Notes under the pieces: model-generated
What the model was told of the DNA's origin: nothing
Database searches by the model: none
The model's input: only the letters and a program-made list of their open reading frames with translations
Assembly: GCA_033807775.1 (NCBI GenBank)
Contig: CM066317.1
Coordinates: forward strand, 36,583,870 to 36,647,869
DNA: 64,000 bases
Reading direction: 5' to 3'
Source of the DNA: Saussurea involucrata
Taxonomy: Eukaryota > Streptophyta > Magnoliopsida > Asterales > Asteraceae
Translations under genes and position numbers: made by a program
Part shown: positions 52,536 to 62,850 of the stretch, in pieces
Position numbering within the stretch: the stretch's first letter is position 1
Layout of the letters: each line of letters begins with the position of its first letter

Positions 52536-52820
52536 CAACAAAGAACGAGGGACTTACCTTGGGGACATGGCTTTCAAGGAAACACCTTGCAGAACAGAAG
52601 GTTAGTAGCTCGGGAAATAAATTGAAAACAAAGACAAGACTAGTATAATCTAAAGAAACATGCAAAAAAATGAAAAACGAAACAAAACACTATAACGTAA
52701 ATACAGAGTACAAGTCACTGATGTGCTTGAAACGCCTAAACTATACTGCGAGACAAGTGTAACTGGTGAAGAGACAGTTATCCCGTAGTGAAGAAGAGGT
52801 GTGACAAGTACAACATTGAC

Positions 52821-55125
52821 TCAAACTTTCAAATTAAGCATACCCAGTTTGGACACGAGTTCATTGAACCGTTTTTCGTCCAAAGCTTTGGTAAACAGGT
52901 CTGCTAATTGATTTTCTGTACTTATGAAGTAGAGTTCCACCGTACCTCGTTCCACATGGTCTTTGATGAAGTGGTAGCGCACGTCAATATGCTTTGTCTT
53001 CGTATGTTGGACTGGATTGCTCGTGATTGCTTTGGCACTCTTGGAGTCACAGTAGATCAGGATGTTCTAGAAGTTAAACTCGTAGTCCTTCAATTGCGTA
53101 CGCATCCAGATGACTTGCGAGCAGCAACTAGCCGTGGCCACATACTCCGCTTCCGCCGTGGAGGTGGAGACACAAGTTTGCTTCTTGGAGGCCCAGCTAA
53201 CCAACTTATCGCCAAGGAACTGGACGCCCGTGGTGCTCTTTCGATCGAGCATACTTCCCGCATGATCAACATCTGAGAATGCTGTGAGTTCAAAACCTAT
53301 GTCCTTAGGGTACCAAAGTCCAAGATTAGCAGTACCTTTTAAATAACGGAGAATACGCTAAACTGCTATAAGATGTGACACCTTTGGTTTAGATTGAAAA
53401 CGAGCACAGAGAAAGGTAGAGAACATTATGTCCGGCCTACTTGCCGTTAAATACATCAACGAACCTATCATTCCTCTATAGGTAGTAGTATTCGCGTCCT
53501 TTCCGTCAGGATCGGCGTGTAACTTTGTACCAGGGGACATCGGAGTTTTCATGGGTGTACACTGTTCCATCTTTAATTTCCAAAGAATATCCGCGTTGTA
53601 CTTAGATTGATTGATGAATATCCCGGTCGACAGTTGTTTAACTTGAAGACCGAGAAAAAAATTCATCTGACCCATCATACTCATTTTAAAATGGGCTTTC
53701 ATGAGGACTGAAAAGTTGTAACATTATTGTGGGTTCGTAGAGCCGAAAATAATGTCATCGACATAGACTTGAATTAAAATGATGTCCTCACCTTCCCTTT
53801 TGATGAAAAGGGTTATGTCTATTTTACCTTTCGAGAAGCCGGCATTTGTGAGAAAAGTAGATAATTCGTCATACCAGGCTCTCGGTGCTTGCTTGAGTCT
53901 GTATAGCGCTTTATCGAGGAGATACACATGGTTGGGGTGATATTGACTAACGAAACCGTCCGGCTGAGAGACGTAGACTTCCTCCTTGAGTTTTCCGTTT
54001 AGAAACGCCGTTTTCACGTCCATTTGAAAGACGGTGAAATTTTTGTGAGCGGGGTATGCGAGGAACATCTGAATAGCTTCGATTCGGGCAACTAGTGCGA
54101 ACGTCTCTTCGTAGTTGATCCCCTCTTGTTGTCGATACCCTTTCGCTACCAAGCGAGCCTTGTTCCGAACAACGATCCCGTTCTCGTCCTTCTTGTTCTT
54201 GAAGATCCATTTCGTTCCGATAACGGTCTTGTTCTTCGATCGAGGGACCAGGCGCCTTACTTTGAGGCTTTCAAATTCGTTCAACTCTTCCTGCATGACT
54301 ATCACCCAGTCTGGGTCGTGCAAGGCGTCTTTAACCGTTGCTGGTTCCACATTGTTGCGGAAGATGGAGAAGAGGCACTCATTTCCTGTTGCCACCCGTT
54401 TTTTAGGTGTTGCTCAGAAGTGTAGGGGCAGCGTCGTCTTCGGTTTCTGCCATGGCTCTAGTTTGAACGGGAGCAGACGGATCTGCAATGATTTACGCAA
54501 GTGGGTGCACTCGAGTCCACTTCCGTGTGTGAGGTAGCGGTTCCGTGAGAGGTTGGGAATTATCGGCCTCGATGTATGAGCCTAAGGGTAAGTCTTGAAC
54601 TGCTTCTAAAGATGGATTCGGATGTAATCGGACAGTGGCCGCTGGTTGTGGAAGAACAGCAGTTGACGAAGATTCGGCGGTTGCGTCAGTGCTGTTGCTT
54701 GATCCAGGGGAAGACGGAGTGGGTTGAACCACTGGAGATGGAGTCACGGTCACCGTTGTTGTGCTTGAGGACGGTTTCGTCTCTATTACGGGTGTAGAGG
54801 GTGAGTCCTCCGATGATGTAGTGTTGGGGGTTGGTGGAGGACCAGAGATGTGTGACGACACCACTACAGCTCCATCTGCATTCGTAGAAGCATTAGTAGA
54901 TACAGGGGAAATATGGAAATCATTGTAGAAATGTTCGAACAGTAGATCTAACTCAGAAAGATGTGACTTCGACGTATTGGGCGATGAAGGATCAATTGTA
55001 GTGTGCTTGGGTTCCGATCTAGCGTGATCGGAAGCCAGCACTCCAGTAAGCACGGGTTCTGAACTAGCTTGTTCAGAAGCCAAATCGACCAATTCATCGA
55101 AGGTCACATTGATACTCTCTATAAC
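52821..55125 (-). pseudogene. pol: Copia pol of B, C-terminal half: linker, RT, RNase H
   Basis: From the insertion point of A3, the minus strand encodes a Ser/Pro/Thr-rich integrase-RT linker (about 55125-54493, with SELDLLFEHFYNDF). RT follows (QMDVKTAFLNGKLKEEV, catalytic YVDDIIFGS near 53750), then RNase H (LDRKSTTGVQ, TAEAEYVATAS) and the end GMLNLKV at the TGA of 52821-52823. Stops include one just after the linker (54493 region), TAA near 53724, TAG near 53358 and TAG near 53067. Gag, protease and integrase core are outside. RT sequence is clearly different from SIRE-A. Confidence 0.87.
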
Positions 55126-56101
55126 TGTTGATCCAAACCCTCAGTGATTTGATAATGACCCACTCTAATATACTTAGTAAAAATTGTAAGTAAACAATAT
55201 GTATCAGAGTTTCACTATCGCTGATAAGTACTAAGATCTTCCAGTACCGCTGATAGGAACTCTCGCTCTTTAGATTAAACATTCAGCGAAACTGTTCACC
55301 ATAATACTCTGAGTCTGTTCAGTACTTATGGTGATCGCTGATAAGTTAGTTGTTTACTTATGATCCCTGAAAACAAGTTTCACGTCAACATAGGTTCTAC
55401 GCTGAAGTCAAAGATCAAGCTCAAGAACCAACGACAAGTCTCCTAATGAACTGATGCGGATCAGCGAAGACTCAGATTTGTCCACTCAACGTGAAGTATC
55501 AAGTACAAGACTTCAGCTATCGCTGAACTCTATCATTCGCTGATATAGAATGATAGATCGCTGAATCAACGAAAATCTGATCATGAAGTCCTCCGTATAA
55601 AGTACTTTTGTCTTAAACCACCCTTGCACATCTCCGTACGATATGTCAGAAAAAGAACCTCCTTATTGTCTGAATTTGTACAACCACTCTGATACTACAC
55701 TGTTCAAACATGCGGCTACTTAGGTTGTCAACAAAGGTCAATGACATGCAACAAATCAGCTACTGCCACGTGTAAAGTGTAAAATGCAATGCATTAAATG
55801 CATGCAGTATATAAGAAGAAGAACTCACTTCATTTTGAAGTAACTTGCTAACTCTGGACAAGTTCATCCTTCTTATCTTGAGATATGTTATTATTAGTAA
55901 TTTCCTTCTCATTCTTAGTGCAAGAAACTTAGTGTTCCAACTTGTTTAGATTTAGGATTTATCCTTAATCTTGTTTCCGCAACAAGCTGTAAATTGTTAA
56001 TGATTTATCAATAAACAATTTAGAAAAGTAAAATCTGTGTTTGTATTCAACCCCCCCCCCCCCCCCCTTCTACAAACTTGTATAGTCCTTCGGGACCAAC
56101 A
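55126..56101 (+). repeat. 5' LTR of A3 (976 bp)
   Basis: TGTTGATCC...GGGACCAACA, matching A2. TATATAAG at 55808-55815. Nine TCAGCG/CGCTGA hexamers lie in U3 (55217-55562), including TATCGCTGATA. A C run lies at 56051-56067. Confidence 0.92.
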
Positions 56102-56103
56102 AG

Positions 56104-56115
56104 TGGTATCAGAGC
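56104..56115 (+). promoter_or_regulatory. Primer binding site of A3 (tRNA-iMet)
   Basis: TGGTATCAGAGC two bases after the LTR. Confidence 0.93.
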
Positions 56116-56184
56116 GGATTTGTTTAATCTCATAAACAAGATCTAATCTATACTAAGATTTCTCTTCCTTACTATTTCTGAAAA

Positions 56185-58584
56185 ATGACTACTAACACAA
56201 ACACAAATTATATCGACAATGGTTCTCTTGCAAAACCCCCTAGATTCTCCAGAGATAATTTTAATCTATGGAAAAATAGGATGACTCTCTTCTTAGAAGG
56301 TGTAGACCCTACTATGCCTTATTATCTTGAAAACGGCCCATTTATTCCTGTAAGAATTGATGCCGCAGTACCTGCCACTGAGAATAGACCTGCTATTCCA
56401 GAAAGGCTGGTACCCAAAGAAGTTCATACGTGGACTGACGAAGATAAGAAGAAAGTGGCTATCGACACAAAAGCCAGATCCATACTATCCATGGCTCTTC
56501 CTGACGAAGTCTACCATTCCATCATGAACCTGAAATTCTCAAAAGCCATGTGGGACACAATATGTGTTCAGTATGAAGGTACTGCTGAAGTCCAGGACTC
56601 TCGAAAGATCAACCTGGCAAGACAGTATGAAAGTTTCATTTGTGGTAAGAATGAGACTCTCTCTGAAGTTCACCAACGTTTTAATTGCTTAATATAAGAT
56701 CTGAAAACTGTTGGTAAGGAATATTCTAACTTTGAAGTGCTGACAAAGTTTCTAGAATGTTTACCTGAAAGTTGGGACAGTTATTCTATGTGTCTCAAGC
56801 TGTCAAAAGATCTAAGATCAATGACCCTTGCTACCTTATATGGCACGATGCTGAATCATGAGCAATCAAGCCATCTTAAGAAGAATCTTATAAAAGATTC
56901 CAAAAGCACCCCTGTTGCTTTAATCTCAGAGGAACCTTCTACTCAGCGACCCTCGGTCACTATCACTGAGTTAGAGAGTAACTCTGAAAGGTTATCAGAT
57001 TCTGACTCTTCAGATGATGATGAATCTTTGGCTCTCCTAACTAAAAAGTTCAGGAGATTCGCCAAAAAGAAAATGTTCAGAAAGAACAAACCTCTTTCAA
57101 TAACTGATAAGCCAAGATCATCAGCTACTGTTGATAAGGCTACTGCTACTTGTTTTAACTGCGAAAAGATTGGACATTTCGCTAACGAGTGCAGGTCTAA
57201 GAAAGTATCGAGAAACTCAGTGTTTCCCAAGAAATCCTTTATTCCCAGGAATAAAGATGACAAATATTCTAAGCTGAAAGAAAAATATGCAAAGCTAAAA
57301 AGCTTCAAGAAGAAAGGCAAAGGCAAGATGGTTTACGATTGGGCTGCTTCTGAAGAAGAAGAATCATCATCTGATTCTGAGGATGATGAAGTAAATCTTT
57401 GTCTTATGGCAAAGATTCAAGATGAGGAAGAAAGTTCAGACATTCCCTCTACTTTCAACATCTGCAATTCAGGTATCACCTTCCTTCTTTACAAATATTG
57501 CAAATATTGCAAATATTGATGAAGCTGATAGTCTCCGCAAAATCGATCTCTTGACTAGAAGTTTATATGAAGCCATGAATGGAAAACAATAGTTGAAAAC
57601 CAAAACCTTGATCTCGCTGAACAGCTTAAAAACTGTCACCTTCAAATAGAAAAGCTTTCTAAAATTGAAGATGATTTTAAAGATCAAGTGCATTTAAATC
57701 AGCTAGTCAAAATCGAACGAGCAGAAGCTATCGCTGCTTTGAAAGCTAAAAAAGCTACTGTTGAAGGATGGTGTAACTCTTCAACAAAGATCACTGAGAT
57801 AATTAAGTCTCAGATACCCCTGAGTGATAAACGTGGTCTTGGTTACAAATATGAAACTAAAGAACCAACCACTGATCGTTCCATGCTCTTATTTGGAACT
57901 TTTGTATCCTCAGTCGCTGATACTTCATCCTCTCAGTGTTCCTCGTCTAGACCGACTATCCCTGAGGAAATCTCTACCTCAACAGGTAAAGAGAAAATGG
58001 TTTATCCAAAACCTACCTTTGTCTTTAAAGATAAAGGTAAAGGAATTGCGTTGAACCAAAATCCTCAAAAGGGTACTTTAGTACCAAAGCTGAATGCTTC
58101 TAAAGCTTTAGTGATTTATTCCTCTGGATCAATGAATCAGATCTTTGGATCTACTCAGCGTGGGTCTATTCAGCGATCTACTCCTAGACTCAGAGTGGAT
58201 GTCCTTGGTAAGAAATCTGAAGAACTAATTGTTCCTCCCATTTCTAAAGCCAAAAGCTTATTTGGTGTTGGTCCTTCAAATTCAAAATCAAAAGATCAGC
58301 ACTCAAATGGTCCTAGAACTACTTTTAGTTATAGGAAATGTTATCACTGTGGACTCACTGATCATATTGCTAGTAAGTGCCCCACAGCCACCAAAGCTGA
58401 TAAGATAGCTAAGGTGAAGATTGCCCCCAAGGCAAAGAAGACCACTGATGTTAAGAAATTAACTAAAGTGAAGACTGACAAAGCTGAATCTTCAAATGCT
58501 GCGAAGACTGCTGAACCTTCCATTCCAACTGCTTCCACTGACAAACGTGTACACATGGTTAAGTGGATACCCAAAAAAAACTAA
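56185..58584 (+). pseudogene. gag: Copia gag of A3
   Basis: ATG at 56185. Contains the N-terminal gag module (WKNRMTLFLEGVDPTMPYY), the UBN2-type body, and two zinc knuckles CFNCEKIGHFANEC (about 57150-57195) and CYHCGLTDHIASKC (about 58339-58380). Damage: TAA at 56695-56697, a frameshift near 57470-57520 around an AAATATTGC duplication, and another near 57588. The natural end is TAA at 58582-58584, after which the same frame continues directly into the protease. The particle protein cannot be made whole. Confidence 0.88.
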
Positions 58585-61500
58585 TCTTCCTTTGTGATGC
58601 AGGTTCAGAAGGGTATTTGGTATCTCGATAGCGGATGCTCTAGACACATGACTGGAAAGAAAAGCCTGCTCGCTGAATACAAGGAAGAGAAGGGTCCCTC
58701 TGTGACTATCGGTGGAAATGGAAAAGGACATACCCGAGGGTTTGGTGTACTCTCAAATGGTACAAACACCTTCAGAAGAGTCGCATATGTTGAAGGGCTG
58801 AAGCATAATCTTCTAAGCATCAGTCAGCTTTGCGACATAGATAATAAAGTAATCTTTACTAAGGAATCCTGCTTTGTCACTGACAAAAAGGAGAAGATAG
58901 CTCTCAGTGGTTATCGTTTGGAAAATGTTTATGTAATAAACATGGACTCAACAACCACTGAGAACTCCTGTTTCTTCTCAAAAGCCTCATCTGATGTCAA
59001 CTGGCTATGGCATAAGAGGCTCTCTCATCTGAATTTTAAGACACTGAACACTCTTTCTTCAAAAGAGTTGGTTACTGGTCTACCTCAACACTCATATGCC
59101 AAAGAGTCTTTATGTTCAGCTGTGAAAAAGGGAAGCAGACCAAAGCAAGTTTTAAATCAAAGCAAGTTTCCTCAGTGTCATCTCCTCTACAACTACTCCA
59201 TATGGATTTGTTTGGCCCTGTTAACAAACAATCCATCGCTGGAAAGAAATATACACTGGTCATAATTGATGAATTTTCTCGTTATACATGGGTTATGTTT
59301 CTCCGTTCCAAGAGTGACACCCCTGAAGAACTCATCACCTTTGTTCGGAAGATGGAAACCCTGAACAATTTGACCGTTCGCTCAATAAGGAGTGATCATG
59401 GGACTGAATTCAAAAACAGTTCTCTTGATTCCTTCTTTGAGAGTAAGGGTATTTCTCACAACTTTTCTTCAGTGAGAACACCGCAACAAAATGGAGTCGA
59501 TGAAAGAAGAAATAGAACAATTATTGAAGTTGCACGTTCAATGCTCAGCGATTCTCACCTACCTACTCAGTTTTGGGCAGAAGCTGTCAACACCGCTTGT
59601 TTTACGCAAAACAGATCGCTGATAGTCAAAAGATTCAATAAAACAGCCTATGAACTTTTTCATGGGAGAAAGCCTTCAATCAGCTTTCTTCACATCTTTG
59701 GATGTCAGTGTTTCATACTGAACAACAGAGATGCCCTTGGAAAGTTTGATCCTAAGGCTGATGATGGAATCTTTCTTGCATACTCCTCAGTTCCCAAAGC
59801 CTTCAGAGTCTTCAATCGAAGAAGACAAACTGTTGAAGAAACAATTCACGTCACGTTTGACGAATCCCGCTCAGCAAACTCTAAACCGTCCGCTGATACA
59901 GAAGAACTGAATCAATGGATGTTTTCTCATCTTGGTGATTCAGAAGATATTCCCACTCCTCGTGCTCACACAGTTGAAGAAGATGGTCCTACTATCCTTC
60001 CAAATATGCAGAATAGTGAAGCTGAAACATCATGGGTCTCAGCTGTTCCTATAAACACTATACCTGCTTCTGAAATGAATGTCTCAGACATTCCATCTAC
60101 TTCTCAGCAATCAGTGAATATAATGTCAACTGTATCCATTCCTCTCTTGGCTGATACTCCAGACGTCGATGAAGCCTCATCTTCATCTCCTCCAGTTCAG
60201 GTTGAGTCAGCGTCTCACGCTCCGGCTTACCGATGGACTATAAATCACCCAATTGATCAAATTCTTGGTGATCCAAACGCTGGTATTCAGACTCGACGAA
60301 GTGCAGGTAATATTTGTTTATTTGTTAACTTTATTTCACTAACTGAACCAAAGAAAGTAGATGATGCCCTCAAAGATCCAAACTGGGTCAGCGCCATGCA
60401 AGAAGAGCTGACTGAATTCGAAAGAAACAAAGTTTGGAAACTTGTTCGAAGACCAACTGATAAAACAGTGATAGGCACTAAATGGGTCTATCGAAACAAG
60501 TTGGACGAACATGGAACTGTAACCCGCAACAAGGCTCGTCTTGTTGCTCAGGGATACAGACAAGAGGAAGGCATAGATTATGACGAAACAATTGCTCCAG
60601 TAGCAAGATTAGAATCTATTCGTCTATTCTTAGCATACGCTGTACACAAAGACTTCAAAGTATATCAGATGGATGTTAAGTCAGTGTTTCTAAATGGAAA
60701 GCTGAATGAAGAAGTCTATGTGGAACAACCTCCAGGATTCTCAGATCCTAAGCGTCCAGGTTATGTTTATAAACTTGATAAGGCACTTTATGGCTTAAAG
60801 CAAGCTCCACGTGCATGGTATGACACTCTTTCTACTTATATCCATATTGAACAATTTGAGCGAGGTAAAATCGACAAAACTCTATTTTTCAGGAAAGTAA
60901 AAGGTCATATCATTCTTGTTCAAATATATGTTGATGATATTATATTTGGCTCTACTAACCCTGATCTTTGTACTCGTTTCGCTGATAGAATGAAAGATGA
61001 GTATAAGATGAGCATGATGGGTGAACTAACATATTTCCTTGGTCTTCAGATAAAGCAAAATGAAAAAGGAACTTTCATTAATCAGTGAAAGTAAGTTAAA
61101 GATATGCTGAGGAAATTCGACTTAACTGAAAGTTCAGCTATGAAAACCCCTATGGCACCACTGCTGACACTTGATAAGGATACTAAGGGTATTCCTGTTA
61201 ATGTCACTTTGTACCGTGGGATGATCGGCTCACTTTTGTATCTTACAGCTAGCCGACCCGATATTATGTTTGCAACATGCTTGTGTGCACGATATCAAGC
61301 TGAACCTAAGATATCTCATATGAAAGCTGTAAAGCGAATTTTTCGATATCTTAAGGGTACAGCGAATCTAGGTCTTTGGTATCCCAAAGACTCAGGATTC
61401 GATCTAATTGCCTATTCAGATAGTGATTTTACAGGTTGCAGAAGGGATAGGAAAAGCGCCACAGGAGGATGTCAGCTCCTGGGTGGAAAGCTGGTAAGTT

Positions 61501-61874
61501 GGACAAGTAAAAAGCAAAACTCAGTGTCCACCTCTACAGCTGAAGCTGAGTATGTAGCCGCTGGAAGCTACTGTTCTCAGGTCTTGTGGATGAGAAATCA
61601 ACTACTGGACTATGACTTTCAGCTCTCAAATATTCCAATCTATTGCGACAGCACAAGTGCCATCGCTATAGCCAATAATCCAGTGCTACACTCAAAGACA
61701 AAACACATCGAAATCAGGTATCATTTTATCAGAGATCATGTGATGAATGGTGATATAGAACTTCACTTTATCCCAACTGATTATCAGTTAGCTGATCTGT
61801 TCACCAAATCTCTTGATGAGACAAGATTCAACTTTCTCATCAGCGAGCTTGGAATGCTGAACTTTGAAGAGTAA
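58585..61874 (+). pseudogene. pol: Copia pol of A3: protease, integrase, RT, RNase H
   Basis: In gag frame after a single TAA. Protease YLDSGCSRHMT; GAG-pre-integrase WLWHKRLSHLN; a frameshift near 59120 in the integrase zinc module; integrase core with Asp in HMDLFGPV, Asp in RSDHGTEF and Glu in NGVDERRNRT; RT with MDVKSVFLNG and YVDDIIFGS; RNase H with TAEAEYVAAGS; and the end GMLNFEE at 61874. TGA at 61086-61088 and TAA at 61092-61094 interrupt between RT and RNase H. Catalytic residues are present, but the ORF is broken three times. Confidence 0.9.
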
Positions 61875-62171
61875 AATCTTCAGCGGTTCACATTTGATCA
61901 GCGATAGGATAAAATCGACCTGTATAACCCATTATATCATCTTCTCTAAATAAACTTGATTCGCTGATATCAAGGTATGTTTTTCTCTCTCTGACAAATC
62001 GCATGAAAATGCAAGATTTCAAAATAAATTACATCGCTGAATATCTCTTCCTTATCAACGATACTTTGAAATTTCTAAAACCAACTGATATTTCTATTCA
62101 GTGCTTCATTTTTTTAGTGTCCCTGAGTTTTCAAAACCTCAGAGACATCCAAGAATATGAAAGGACAGTTG

Positions 62172-62328
62172 TGACGTCATTACAACGGATAAGCCCTGGC
62201 ACGTTCTTCTTTCTGACACATGTTTGCACGTTTCGTTTACTCGCCAATCAAATGCAAACACGTGTCCGTGTCATGATGAAAATCTTTTCCCGCTCAAGAT
62301 TTTCTCTTTCTAAATCTCTCTATATAAA
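62172..62328 (+). promoter_or_regulatory. Putative internal promoter of the A3 envelope-like gene
   Basis: TGACGTCA (62172-62179), GCCAATCA (62243-62250, CAAT-like), ACACGTGT (62258-62265) and TATATAAA (62321-62328). Order and spacing match A2. The TATA box is 129 nt upstream of the leader donor. The gap 61875-62171 has no gene but contains four TCAGCG/CGCTGA hexamers between 61884 and 62042. Confidence 0.55.
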
Positions 62329-62450
62329 CAATTTCTTCGTTTATATTTTCCTTTTACGCGAACTTCTCCTCCAAGCAAAGAAAGAATTCACTGTTGCATT
62401 TTGCTCTCGATTTTTCAAGAACAACTGTTCATCTTCTTCAAACATCAAAG

Positions 62451-62847
62451 GTTAATATGTTCTTATTATTTACCAAATGCAAATAACTTGTTTCTGATCT
62501 TCTCATTGTTTTAACAAGATCAAACAAAAGAACTTCTCAAAAATGAAATCATTCTCTTTCATGGTTTTATGAACACAACCATTTCATGGTTGTTCTTCAA
62601 GTTTAAATGCAAAAATCTTAAACTTGTTCTTCATTCGTTTTTCCAGAATCCCAATCTTCAAAGGAAACTGGAAAACAAGATTTTTATTGGGTTTGAAATT
62701 TCGTTTTTCAAAAACAAGAAAAACCCTAATCTTCATTAAGACATTTTGTCTGAATGAAATGGACAAAATTCGAACCATCTTATTGGAAAATCTTTCCACA
62801 TTAAGATTATTCTTATTTGTTAATATTTGGTTGAACTGATAATACAG
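62451..62847 (+). other. Leader intron of the A3 envelope-like gene (397 bp)
   Basis: ATCAAAG|GTTAATATG donor and GATAATACAG| acceptor, three bases before ATG 62851. The body is AT-rich. The donor is conserved in A2, and an acceptor-like CAG before the ATG is also present in A1. No transcript evidence. Confidence 0.55.
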
Positions 62848-62850
62848 AAA

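Larger units (their letters stand above)
26868..55125 (-). mobile_element. Copia element B with envelope-like gene (5' part missing)
   Basis: In element order on the minus strand: the C-terminal half of pol (55125-52821), a gap with TATA box and leader exon, a leader intron holding Tekay-2, the envelope-like gene (30997-27227), a PPT and a 250-bp LTR (27117 to about 26868). Gag, protease and integrase are not present in the window because A3 interrupts pol at 55126. The envelope-like ORF is of the same general type as SIRE-A but a different family. The short LTR is unusual for a Sirevirus. Confidence 0.75.

Noticed and set aside
56051..56067. C run in the A3 LTR and similar G/C runs (32098-32120, 15538-15552) as functional G-quadruplexes
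   Set aside because: Single homopolymer runs without the spaced G-tract pattern; they vary between copies and are more likely replication or assembly slippage.
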